Position numbers and translations under genes: made by a program
Shown: positions 47,221-55,519 of the stretch, piece by piece
How positions within the stretch are numbered: position 1 is the first letter of the stretch
Layout of the letters: each line of letters starts with the position of its first letter
The notes under the pieces: model-generated
The model's input: only the letters and a program-made list of their open reading frames with translations
Told to the model about the DNA's origin: nothing
The model's database searches: none
NCBI GenBank assembly: GCA_020439745.1
Contig: JAGQSC010000003.1
Location: 272,301 to 336,300, forward strand
Source: Acidobacteriota bacterium
GTDB taxonomy: Bacteria; Acidobacteriota; Holophagae; Acanthopleuribacterales; Acanthopleuribacteraceae
Direction: 5' to 3'
Length of the DNA: 64,000 nucleotides

Positions 47221-48669
47221 TCAGCGGCGATTGGGGAACCGGTACCCCAGGTAAAAGCTAAATGGAAGCAAGAGTCCCGGCAGCAACTTAAAGACATCAT
47301 CTTGGTAGCCAGATTGGTCCCAGCCCACCACAGCCATCAAACCCACGACCATCATCGTCAGGCCCACTGCCGTTGGCACGGGTTGGCCTGCCAATCTCAA
47401 CAAAAGGATGGGCCCCAAACTCGCCGCCAATGCCGACCACGCAATAAGCACCAACGAAAACACGCCATGACCCGCGAAAATGGCAACTGCCGTCGCCAGC
47501 GCAGTGACACATAACGTTGCGGCTTTGGATGCAAGGTACGAAGAGCGCCATCGCGGCATCATGTCTTGAGTAACGGCCGCCGAACACGAGAGGATCTGTG
47601 AATCGGCGGTCGACATGGTGGCGGCAAAAATGGCGGCCAATACCATGCCCACCAACACCGATGGCAGTAAGCGCATGGCCAAGAGGGGCAACGATTGTTC
47701 CGCTTGCTGCGTCAATGCGAGGTCCATATCAGTGCCCATAACGGTCATCTGCGTGACGGGTTCAGCAAGCTCGGGCATCAACGCCCGGGTACAAAGACCA
47801 ATCACTGCAGAAGCCAAGACAAACGGTACAAAGCTAGCCAGATATATTCGCCTTGTTTTTTGAAATTGGGCCGGTGATTTGAGCGCCATGCTGCGTATCA
47901 GAATATGTGGCGCTCCAATAGCGCCAAAGCCGCCCGCCACAAAGCCCAAGAAATAAAGTCCAAATCCAAAAGCAAGATTCGGCGGAAACAACAACGCCAA
48001 GGCCGGATCTTGCTGCCGAAGATTCTCGATCAAGGCGATCGGTCCGCCAATCTCGGTCATGGCCAGCACCAGAATCATGGCCAATCCCACCATCATCACC
48101 AGGGACTGGGCACAATCCGTCCAAATTGAGGCCCGCAAGCCTCCCGAAAAGCAGTACAAAACGACGATTACGGCACCCAACAAGATACCGACAACCATTT
48201 CCCATCCAAATAGAGAGTGTAGTGCCGTAGCACCCGCTTTCAATTGCGCGGCGGCATACACGCCCAAAAAGACAAACGTCAACAGGCCCGCAGCAAAAAT
48301 CAGTAGCGGGTTTCTCTCGCTCGGAGAGGTTGATCCTAGCAGAGACGGCACCGATTTTGCCTCCACCCGTTCAGCGTGGATGCGTACCCGTTTATGAACA
48401 AAAAGCCAAACAAGTAGATCCCCAAGAATCCAGGCTACCGACAGCCAGATGGTATGCAAGCCAAATCGATAAGCAAAACCGACCAGACCAATAAATGCGT
48501 AGCCACTATTGTTTGTCGCCATAGACGAAAGCGCAGTGAGCCATGGATTCACAGACTGGCCCGCCAACAAATAGTCGGTGGAGGTTCGCTGGGCAACGCG
48601 CACACTTTGTATGCCGATCACCGCGAAAGCCCCCAAAAATGCGACAAAACTGACGATGGTCCAAAACAA
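47221..48669 (-). CDS. Sodium:solute symporter (SSS family)
   Basis: Na+-coupled transporter of the SSS family with about 13 membrane helices. Family features include DYLLAGQSVNPWLTALSSMATNNSGYAFIGLVG near the N-terminus, AGGFGAIGAPHILIRSMA and VLAAIFAATMSTADSQILSCSA, the sodium-site helix. I prefer the TTG at 48669 because GGGGGG lies four bases upstream and the first helix starts there; a GTG at 48747 would add 26 polar residues. It is divergent from the ectoine operon with about 220 bases between starts, so uptake of a compatible solute (proline, betaine or ectoine type) is a reasonable inference. Confidence 0.88.
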   Translation of the reverse strand: MFWTIVSFVAFLGAFAVIGIQSVRVAQRTSTDYLLAGQSVNPWLTALSSMATNNSGYAFIGLVGFAYRFGLHTIWLSVAWILGDLLVWLFVHKRVRIHAERVEAKSVPSLLGSTSPSERNPLLIFAAGLLTFVFLGVYAAAQLKAGATALHSLFGWEMVVGILLGAVIVVLYCFSGGLRASIWTDCAQSLVMMVGLAMILVLAMTEIGGPIALIENLRQQDPALALLFPPNLAFGFGLYFLGFVAGGFGAIGAPHILIRSMALKSPAQFQKTRRIYLASFVPFVLASAVIGLCTRALMPELAEPVTQMTVMGTDMDLALTQQAEQSLPLLAMRLLPSVLVGMVLAAIFAATMSTADSQILSCSAAVTQDMMPRWRSSYLASKAATLCVTALATAVAIFAGHGVFSLVLIAWSALAASLGPILLLRLAGQPVPTAVGLTMMVVGLMAVVGWDQSGYQDDVFKLLPGLLLPFSFYLGYRFPNRR

Positions 48670-48831
48670 GATTCCCCCCTGTGGCCAATTCAAGCGAATC
48701 CTAACATTAATTTGTACACAAAATAAATTTAACCTAGGAGAATACACAAATACTTATCCTGTACGCCGATCACATTCCAAGTTTAAGTGAAACAAAAACA
48801 GATATATAGAACAACATACGAGGTAGCCGGG

Positions 48832-48860
48832 TTGACGAATGTCACGCATCTTGCAATAAT
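48832..48860 (+). promoter_or_regulatory. Sigma-70-type promoter of the ectoine operon
   Basis: TTGACG at 48832-48837, a 17-base spacer, then AATAAT at 48855-48860. The predicted transcription start is near 48867, 24 bases before the aspartate kinase ATG. Confidence 0.6.
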
Positions 48861-48866
48861 TTGCGT

Positions 48867-48881
48867 TCAAATTAATTTTGA
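48867..48881. promoter_or_regulatory. Candidate EctR operator
   Basis: Near-palindrome with arms TCAAA/TTTGA that contains the perfect AAATTAATTT. It overlaps the predicted transcription start and the ribosome-binding region. AT-rich palindromes of this type are typical MarR-family targets, and a MarR gene ends the operon on the other strand. Confidence 0.4.
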
Positions 48882-48890
48882 GAGGTGACC

Positions 48891-50348
48891 ATGAGTGATG
48901 GAGGTTGCGACGAATCTCATTGGATTGTCATGAAATATGGCGGGTCCAGTGTGGCCACGGTAGATGCTTGGCAAACGATTGCCCACGTCGTTACACAACG
49001 CGTCGCAGCGGGTCATTCAGTGATGCTGGTTTGTTCGGCCGTCAAGAGTGCCACCAACATGCTGCACGAGATGGTCCACGCTGCCAGGACGGGCAAAGAA
49101 ACTACCCGCCATCTTTGTCGATTTGAGTCCCTTCATCGGCAGCTCGCAGATGAGCTGGGCCTATGCTTCGAAGATGTGTTGGGCATGGAACTGAAAGAGC
49201 TAGAACAGAGCCTGAAACAGTTGACAGCCCAACCTTGTGAATCTGACCTCGCCCCACGAATCATGGCAACCGGTGAATTCTGCAGCACAAAACTTGGATA
49301 TGGGTTCCTACAAGGTCAATTGGAAGAGGTTGCGTGGCTGGACGCGCGCGACATATTGCGCGTTCGAGAAACGGATGCGTCCCCTCATCACGGGCTTGCC
49401 GTGGAATGTGATTACCAAAGGGACAACCAATTGATCGCTAATTTGTCGGCGCTTGCGCCTGTGGTCATGACACAGGGATACATTGCCGGGGACGTTGATG
49501 GCACAACGCGGCTGTTGGGTCGCGGTGGATCCGATACGTCGGCGGCTTATTTGGCGGCCAAACTCGGGGCTGCCTGCTTGGAAATCTGGACCGATGTACC
49601 TGGCGTGTTTACAGCCAATCCTAATTGGGTTCACGATGCCCGCCTGATCCGCCACCTGAGCTATCAAGAAGCCGAGTCCATGGCCAGGCTTGGCACAAAG
49701 GTTCTCCACCCGCGCAGTCTGGAGCCGGTTCGGAAAGCACAGATCCCTCTTCATATTCGATGGACCGAACAACCCCAGCTACAAGGCACTCTAATCGATG
49801 GCGATCCAACCACCAGAACATCGGCCACTGAAATACGAAGTGTTGCGGCGCGCGAGGACATGTTGCTGTTTCGCTCGAAGCCTGAAGAACAGATTGGGTC
49901 CTGGATCACGAAACTCGACGCTGCTATGGGCCATCCTGTCCAATGGGAATCCGTAAATTACTGTGAAGGCGGTTTGAGAGCTACTTTGGATCCCCAACTC
50001 CATGCCCTCGAGAAATGGGATACCCGGCAAAGAATGGACCGCGCAAACGATTTGGACCACGTGGTCCTTTTGGATGACGTTACCTCGGTCAGTTTGGTAG
50101 GCAAGGGACTTGACCGCCTGTACCATGAGATTGGACCGGCACTTTCGGTATTTGGTACCGAGCGCGTTCATCATGTGGACCACCATTGTGACGGAACGCG
50201 ACTCACATGGGTGGTGGACGGACATGACACCGAGGAATTGGTGCGCGGTCTACATCGTATCTTGCTGGAAACTGCCGGAGAAACCGCGTCTCTCGGGCCG
50301 TCCTGGCGAGAACTGAAAACGACCGCGGATTATGGGGTGGCTGTTTGA
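48891..50348 (+). CDS. ask: Aspartate kinase of the ectoine pathway (Ask_Ect type)
   Basis: Phosphorylates aspartate, the first step toward aspartate semialdehyde and ectoine. Motifs: VMKYGGSSVATVDAW (KFGG-type nucleotide site), MATGEFCSTKLGYGFLQ, LLGRGGSDTSAAYLAAKLGA and EIWTDVPGVFTANP. The 485-residue protein has a C-terminal ACT-like part. I chose the ATG at 48891 (AGAGG site) over a GTG at 48885. As first gene of the operon, directly joined to ectA, it is presumably the dedicated isoenzyme, less sensitive to amino-acid feedback than the housekeeping one; that property is known for the family, not shown here. Confidence 0.93.
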   Translation: MSDGGCDESHWIVMKYGGSSVATVDAWQTIAHVVTQRVAAGHSVMLVCSAVKSATNMLHEMVHAARTGKETTRHLCRFESLHRQLADELGLCFEDVLGMELKELEQSLKQLTAQPCESDLAPRIMATGEFCSTKLGYGFLQGQLEEVAWLDARDILRVRETDASPHHGLAVECDYQRDNQLIANLSALAPVVMTQGYIAGDVDGTTRLLGRGGSDTSAAYLAAKLGAACLEIWTDVPGVFTANPNWVHDARLIRHLSYQEAESMARLGTKVLHPRSLEPVRKAQIPLHIRWTEQPQLQGTLIDGDPTTRTSATEIRSVAAREDMLLFRSKPEEQIGSWITKLDAAMGHPVQWESVNYCEGGLRATLDPQLHALEKWDTRQRMDRANDLDHVVLLDDVTSVSLVGKGLDRLYHEIGPALSVFGTERVHHVDHHCDGTRLTWVVDGHDTEELVRGLHRILLETAGETASLGPSWRELKTTADYGVAV

Positions 50349-50869
50349 ACTTAGTTTCAGGCACGCTTCAAATGACCATGCGCCCACCTAGTCCTCAAGA
50401 CGGACGTGAAGTCTGGCAACTGGTCAAACAATCGCCGGTCTTGGACCTCAATTCCACGTACCACTACATCCTGATGTGTGACTATTTCCGCGATTCATGC
50501 GTTCTAGCTCACCACGGGACTCAGTTGATAGGGGCCCTGATTGCATTCAAACATCCCCGCCAACGGGAGACTCTATTTGTCTGGCAGATTGTGGTGGACC
50601 CAGTAGCAAGAGGTCGTGGTTTGGCAGGACGCATGATTGATCTAGCCATCCAGCAAACCGGTTGTACATGGCTGGAAACCACCGTTTCGCCTTCAAATCA
50701 CGCATCACGACACCTGTTTGAATCATGGGCTCAACACCATTCGGCCAAACTCACAGACGCCGAAGGTTACCCCGCAGCCTGGTTTAAGAGTACTCACGAA
50801 CACGAACCTCTACTACGCATTGGACCTATTGCGACTCAGGCAAAGAAACAACAAGGAGCAGAAAAATGA
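50345..50869 (+). CDS. ectA: L-2,4-diaminobutyrate acetyltransferase
   Basis: GNAT-fold enzyme that acetylates diaminobutyrate at N-gamma, the second dedicated ectoine step. Diagnostic motifs: QLVKQSPVLDLNSTYHYILMCDYF, IVVDPVARGRGLAGRMIDLA (acetyl-CoA loop) and LETTVSPSNHASRHLFE. The TTG at 50345 overlaps the kinase stop (TTGA); the ATG at 50372 (residue 10) is also possible. Length 174 residues, typical of EctA. Confidence 0.96.
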   Translation: MNLVSGTLQMTMRPPSPQDGREVWQLVKQSPVLDLNSTYHYILMCDYFRDSCVLAHHGTQLIGALIAFKHPRQRETLFVWQIVVDPVARGRGLAGRMIDLAIQQTGCTWLETTVSPSNHASRHLFESWAQHHSAKLTDAEGYPAAWFKSTHEHEPLLRIGPIATQAKKQQGAEK

Positions 50870-52149
50870 CAATTTTTGAACGGAGGGAATCTCAAGTACG
50901 CAGTTATTGCCGTACCTTTGATGCCGTGTTTGATCGAGCCATAGGGTCGACGATGTATGACGAGAACGGTCGTGCCTACATCGACTTTTTTGCAGGCGCT
51001 GGCAGCCTAAATTACGGACACAACCATCCCTTGCTCAAGCAAGCCCTGCTTGACTATCTAAACGGGGATCATGTGGTTCATACTCTTGACTTGTACACTC
51101 GAGCCAAGCGGACGTTCCTCGAGCGTTTTGAATCCGTGATTCTCAAACCACGCTGCATGGATTACCGCGTAATGTTCACCGGTCCCACAGGCACCAACGC
51201 GGTGGAAGCGGCCTTGAAACTGGCACGCAAAGTGACAGGGCGCAAAGGTGTGGTGGCATTCACAAACAGTTTCCATGGCATGACCTTGGGATCACTAGCC
51301 GTTACAGGGAACCGCATGAAAAGGGCGGGAGCCGGGCTCCCTCTGAATCATGCAGACTCTGCGCCTTTCGATGGCTATTTCGGTCAAGACGTGGATACGT
51401 TGGACCAATTACAACAAGTATTGGACGATGGTTCGGCCGGGTGGGACTTGCCCGCCGCATTCATTGTGGAGACCGTCCAAGGTGAGGGCGGTGTGAATGT
51501 AGCTCAGGACACCTGGTTACAACGACTGGCGCAGATCGCCAAGGACCGCGGCATTCTATTGATCGTTGACGATATCCAAGTAGGGTGTGGTCGTACCGGC
51601 CCCTTTTTCAGCTTTGAGTCGGCAGGCATTGAACCTGACCTGGTAACTCTGTCCAAGTCACTCAGCGGGTTCGGCTTACCAATGGCGATTACCCTAATCC
51701 GACCCGAGCTGGATATCTGGGAGCCGGGGGAACACAATGGCACATTTCGAGGCCATAACCCAGCGTTCGTGACGGCAGCCGCTAGCTTGGCATTTTGGGA
51801 GACGGATCAACTGTCTCAAAAGGTGACCACCGACGGCGCACATATTTCCGCTCGCTTGGACCAAATGATGGCCCAAAGCGACGGCCTCATTTCAGATGTA
51901 CGGGGTAGGGGCATGATTTGGGGCATGGAGTTCAAAAAACCCGATTTGGCGGCAAACGTGTCTCGCATGGCGTTTGAACAAGGACTCATCATCGAAACGT
52001 CGGGCGCGGAAAGCCAAGTGTTGAAGCTATTGCCACCGCTAACCATAAACCGAGACACGCTGGATCTTGGCTTGCGAATCATTGAATCGTGCCTAGCGAG
52101 TCTCCTTGTGTCACCCATGCTCACAGCAAGCACCGGCGGTCACTCATGA
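50866..52149 (+). CDS. ectB: Diaminobutyrate-2-oxoglutarate transaminase
   Basis: PLP-dependent class III aminotransferase that makes 2,4-diaminobutyrate from aspartate semialdehyde. Motifs: FFAGAGSLNYGHNHPLLKQA, GPTGTNAVEAALKLARKVTG, ETVQGEGGVN, LIVDDIQVGCGRTG and the PLP lysine in TLSKSLSG. 427 residues. The start has an AAGGAGCAG site and overlaps the ectA stop (ATGA). Confidence 0.96.
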   Translation: MTIFERRESQVRSYCRTFDAVFDRAIGSTMYDENGRAYIDFFAGAGSLNYGHNHPLLKQALLDYLNGDHVVHTLDLYTRAKRTFLERFESVILKPRCMDYRVMFTGPTGTNAVEAALKLARKVTGRKGVVAFTNSFHGMTLGSLAVTGNRMKRAGAGLPLNHADSAPFDGYFGQDVDTLDQLQQVLDDGSAGWDLPAAFIVETVQGEGGVNVAQDTWLQRLAQIAKDRGILLIVDDIQVGCGRTGPFFSFESAGIEPDLVTLSKSLSGFGLPMAITLIRPELDIWEPGEHNGTFRGHNPAFVTAAASLAFWETDQLSQKVTTDGAHISARLDQMMAQSDGLISDVRGRGMIWGMEFKKPDLAANVSRMAFEQGLIIETSGAESQVLKLLPPLTINRDTLDLGLRIIESCLASLLVSPMLTASTGGHS

Positions 52150-52535
52150 TTGTGAGGCACCTCAAGGATCTCCTGGGCACTCATCGGGATATCCAAACAA
52201 AAAACTGGGACAGTCGTCGTCTGCTGCTGGAAAAAGACGGCATGGGGTTCTCGATGCACGACACGCTGATTAAGGCGGGCAGCGAAACGCGTATGTGCTA
52301 TCGACATCACTTGGAAGCAGTGTATTGCGTGACCGGCTCCGGTGAAATTGAGGACCTCGAATCAGGCGAGATCTACAGCATTGAAGCGGGCACCATGTAC
52401 GCCCTAAACCAACACGAGTCTCATATCTTGCGCGGCTTTACCGACATGCGCATGGTCTGTGTGTTCAATCCCCCGGTCAAGGGTACAGAAGTGCACGACG
52501 AAACCGGAGCTTACCCCATCGAGGTGTCCACATGA
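52146..52535 (+). CDS. ectC: L-ectoine synthase
   Basis: Cupin-fold cyclase that forms ectoine from N-acetyl-diaminobutyrate. It begins MIVRHLKDLLGTHRDI, with GMGFSMHDTLIKAGSETRM, YRHHLEAVYCVTGSGEIED and MYALNQHESHILRG, all standard for EctC. 129 residues from the ATG at 52146, which overlaps the ectB stop; the longer frame starting inside ectB is not credible. Confidence 0.96.
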   Translation: MIVRHLKDLLGTHRDIQTKNWDSRRLLLEKDGMGFSMHDTLIKAGSETRMCYRHHLEAVYCVTGSGEIEDLESGEIYSIEAGTMYALNQHESHILRGFTDMRMVCVFNPPVKGTEVHDETGAYPIEVST

Positions 52536-53431
52536 CCCTTGTTGAGACAACCTCAAGAGAAGACCTGTACCCGTCAAGGACCCCGCATTTGGTACCCGGT
52601 TGGCTGCGACGCCAAGAACCCACCGTTTACCCATCCGATTTTGAAGGCCCATTGTCAGACGGCCAACTTGCCTTCTACGACATTCATGGGTTCTTGTGTC
52701 TGGAAGACTGGTTGGACGACGCTTCGACCGAAGAGCTGAAACGAGAATCGGACAGATTAGGTTCATCAGCCCAAATCGACGGGGAACGGGTGGTAGGTGA
52801 GCCTGATCGCAACGTCATCCGATCCATCTTCGAACCTCATGCAACCAACCAGATCATCAACAAACTGACAAAACGCCCGGAACTAGCAGGCGCAGCCCGA
52901 CAAATATTGGGTGATGAAGTCTACATTCACCAATCTCGCCTCAATTTCAAGCCGGGATTTGAAGGCAAAGCATTCGACTGGCACTCTGATTTTGAGACCT
53001 GGCACGTGGAAGATGGAATGCCCCGCATGCGCGCACTCAGTTGCGTGGTTTTGATACACGAGAACTTCATCCACAATGGACCGCTGATGATTGTACCTGG
53101 ATCTCATCGCGTGTATTTGCAGTGTGGTGGCCAAACACCGGAAAATCACTACCGTCAGAGCCTGCAAAAACAACAATACGGCGTGCCGGATCGCACCCAG
53201 CTAAAGGAACTGATGAGTCAACACGGCATCCACACCATGCTTGGCAAGCCAGGAACCGTGATTTTGTTTGACTGCAATGCCATGCACGGATCTGCAGGAA
53301 ACATCAGCCCCTTCCCGCGCAATAACCTTTTTGTTGTGTTTAATGCGGCTTCCAACGCATTGGTTGCGCCTTACTGCGGCCTGAAGCCTCGACCTGAACA
53401 TATCGCAAGCCGCAGCTTCCAGACCCTCTGA
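52532..53431 (+). CDS. ectD: Ectoine 5-hydroxylase
   Basis: Fe(II)/2-oxoglutarate dioxygenase that converts ectoine to 5-hydroxyectoine. The EctD signature FDWHSDFETWHVEDGMP is present, with iron ligands His151, Asp153 and His252 (MHGSAGN), and Arg264 in FPRNNLFVVFNA for 2-oxoglutarate. 299 residues. The ATG overlaps the ectC stop (ATGA). Its presence means the strain should make hydroxyectoine as well as ectoine. Confidence 0.96.
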   Translation: MTLVETTSREDLYPSRTPHLVPGWLRRQEPTVYPSDFEGPLSDGQLAFYDIHGFLCLEDWLDDASTEELKRESDRLGSSAQIDGERVVGEPDRNVIRSIFEPHATNQIINKLTKRPELAGAARQILGDEVYIHQSRLNFKPGFEGKAFDWHSDFETWHVEDGMPRMRALSCVVLIHENFIHNGPLMIVPGSHRVYLQCGGQTPENHYRQSLQKQQYGVPDRTQLKELMSQHGIHTMLGKPGTVILFDCNAMHGSAGNISPFPRNNLFVVFNAASNALVAPYCGLKPRPEHIASRSFQTL

Positions 53432-53436
53432 TGGCC

Positions 53437-53988
53437 TTACTCCAAAGCGCGTTGTGTCGCCTCATGTTCACTGAGGTCGATCTTGCCACTGGTGAGAATG
53501 GGGGCCGCGTCCAAGGATTCGGCATCCATCAAAGACGCCACTCGTTGAAGAACGGTCAAAATCTGTGACTGTTCCCACCCTTTCAGCCCTTCAAACGCCT
53601 TGACGAAATCATCCTGTAGCAGTGCGGGAGCCGCATTCAGATGTTCATGACCCAAAGGGGTTAAGGCGACTAATTTACGACGGCGGTCTTCATGATCTTG
53701 TGTCCGAACCACAAATTTTCGTTCGTGAAGGCGATTGAGCACACCGGTCACCGTGGCCGGGCTCAGTGATACCTTTCGGGCCAGGTCGCCAATCGTGATT
53801 TCTTTGTGGGCCGCAATCTCAGCCATAATCATGACCTGAGGTCCCGTTAAACTACATTGCTGCAACAAGTGTTTTGAATGCAGATCAATAGCACGCGTAA
53901 TACGACGCAGGCAGCGAACCACTTCCGTCCTAATCTCTTGTGTGACCACGGACTGCGACCTCCATCCAGTCATGTTATCACGCGCCAT
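53437..53988 (-). CDS. ectR: MarR family regulator, probable ectoine operon repressor (EctR-like)
   Basis: Winged-helix MarR-type protein: HLLQQCSLTGPQVMIMAEIAA, ITIGDLARKVSLSPATVTGVLNRLHERKFVVRTQ (recognition helix) and the wing DHEDRRRKLVALTPLG. 183 residues, longer than many MarR proteins because of a C-terminal helical tail. It is convergent with ectD, with five bases between the stops. In several halophiles an EctR of this family represses the ect operon; here the link is by position and the palindrome in front of the operon. Confidence 0.8.
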   Translation of the reverse strand: MARDNMTGWRSQSVVTQEIRTEVVRCLRRITRAIDLHSKHLLQQCSLTGPQVMIMAEIAAHKEITIGDLARKVSLSPATVTGVLNRLHERKFVVRTQDHEDRRRKLVALTPLGHEHLNAAPALLQDDFVKAFEGLKGWEQSQILTVLQRVASLMDAESLDAAPILTSGKIDLSEHEATQRALE

Positions 53989-54227
53989 CCAAACAGGCCT
54001 TTTAAGTGTCGACGCGTACGGCCAACAAAGTGCGAGCGTGAATATTGAAGACGTCCAATGATTGATACTTCGATTTGCCCCGTTGGGGACACTGCCGCTT
54101 GAGTTCAGGCCCGTGCCTGACCGTCACGCACTGTCTTCGGTGGTGACCTCGAACCTCATGTACATTGGCGAGCCCCTGGAAAATCTTCCACCCATAGCCT
54201 GAGCGAACCACCGATCCTTAACTGCAG

Positions 54228-55028
54228 CTAGCCAAATACGACGTTCCTCATTGAGATCGAACCCCAATCAAAACCTTCGCTGAAGAACACGGTGGTGTCC
54301 CTTGGGTCCGAAACACCATAGGCGTAGATCAATGGCAGCCAGTGTTCGGGCGTGGGATGGGCCAATCTTCCAACCTCGGAGTCAAGGGCGGCCAAAAGCG
54401 AATCGGTATCTCGCTGCATCAGCATCTCTTTCACCGACGCATCAAACGACACAGCCCAATCGGGTGTCTCATGGGACTGTGTTCTCATGCGGTGGAAGGC
54501 GTCGCCCAGGTTGTGGACGATATTGCCGCTGGCCAGAATCAGAACGCCCTCCTCGCGAAGGTCAGCTAGTTTTTGGGCTAGCTCGAAATGCTGTCGTGCA
54601 CTCAAACGCCGATCGATACTGAGCTGGATGGTGGGGATACGCGCGTTTGGAGAGATCCAGCGCAACACACTCCATGTCCCGTGGTCCAAACCCCAATCAG
54701 TGTCAAGATCCACGGTTGAGGCACCGAGCAACGTTTCCACCCGGCTGGCCAGTTCAGGATGACCGGGCGCAGGATAGGAAACCTCATACAACGCAGGTGG
54801 GAACCCGCCAAAATCGTGGATCGTACGCGGATTGGGCTGAGCCGTCACCCGTGTGCCATCCACATACCAGTGTGCCGATATGGCCAAGATTGCATTCGGT
54901 TCACCCATGTGGCTGGAAAGCGCGGTGAAGCCTCTACTCCACGGATTGTCTTCAAGGGCATTCATCGGCGAACCATGCCCCACAAACATCACCGGCATTC
55001 GTTTGGGTTGCTTCGGATCATTCATCAT
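54228..55028 (-). CDS. ygiD: LigB-family dioxygenase (YgiD/DODA type)
   Basis: Class III extradiol ring-cleavage dioxygenase of the 4,5-DOPA dioxygenase type. Metal-site motifs: FVGHGSPMNALEDNPW near the N-terminus, LAISAHWYVDGTRV, DFGGFPPALYEVSYPAPG, LDTDWGLDHGTWSVL and LASGNIVHNLGDAF. 266 residues. The physiological substrate of these bacterial enzymes is not established. The 239-base gap to the EctR gene shows no convincing gene. Confidence 0.9.
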   Translation of the reverse strand: MMNDPKQPKRMPVMFVGHGSPMNALEDNPWSRGFTALSSHMGEPNAILAISAHWYVDGTRVTAQPNPRTIHDFGGFPPALYEVSYPAPGHPELASRVETLLGASTVDLDTDWGLDHGTWSVLRWISPNARIPTIQLSIDRRLSARQHFELAQKLADLREEGVLILASGNIVHNLGDAFHRMRTQSHETPDWAVSFDASVKEMLMQRDTDSLLAALDSEVGRLAHPTPEHWLPLIYAYGVSDPRDTTVFFSEGFDWGSISMRNVVFG

Positions 55029-55080
55029 TCACGAAGTATACGTTCCAAAACCCTCAATCGGCTAAGGCTAAAGAACAGGA

Positions 55081-55099
55081 TGGGCGCTGCGAACGCCCA
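55081..55099. repeat. Hairpin TGGGCG/CGCCCA
   Basis: 6-bp perfect stem with a 7-base loop. It is preceded by CAGGATGGGCGC, which also occurs at 36802, so this may be a dispersed element. Confidence 0.35.
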
Positions 55100-55141
55100 C
55101 CCTTCGGACAAATACCACCTCGCTCACCCACACGGATGTAT

Positions 55142-55316
55142 CTATTCTTGCTGTTCTTGATCCACCAAGACGATTTCAAGGTCAAAATCGGCCTCGCCGT
55201 CGGTCTCAATCCAAAACGATTGGAGCTCTACCGGCAAAGCGCTACAGTCCCCGGAAGCCAATTGCACCGAGATATTCGTACGTACACACCAAATCCACCT
55301 ACCCGCGACCAGTTGG
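55142..55316 (-). pseudogene. 3'-end remnant of an unknown gene
   Basis: Minus-strand reading frame with protein-like composition ending in WIETDGEADFDLEIVLVDQ then QEQQE and a stop. The frame further upstream loses coding character, and the 5' part of the gene is absent. It abuts a plus-strand remnant pointing the other way. Confidence 0.35.
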
Positions 55317-55319
55317 CGT

Positions 55320-55478
55320 ATCTCCAAGGCGGGTGTCACCTTGGCCGAGGTGCTGTTGCAGTCGGGCCGCAAAACTGAAGCTTTTGCTCTGCTCGCCGAG
55401 CATGCAGATCGACTGGGCCAATGCTGTGGTCCGGACACACCAGGCAGCCGCCGCATCCAACAACTCACCTTAAAATAG
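55320..55478 (+). pseudogene. 3'-end remnant of a TPR-like gene
   Basis: Plus-strand frame ILAEVLLQ-type text: VTLAEVLLQSGRKTEAFALL then AEHADRLGQ and a stop at 55476-55478. The helical A/L pattern is TPR-like. No start codon or upstream body is present, so it looks like the tail of a deleted gene. Confidence 0.4.
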
Positions 55479-55519
55479 AATACTTATGGTCTTGTGACAG
55501 GGATACACAGACTCGTAGT

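Noticed and set aside
54002..54211. 69-residue minus-strand frame between EctR and the dioxygenase
   Set aside because: No ribosome-binding site, no recognisable domain and a random-looking composition.
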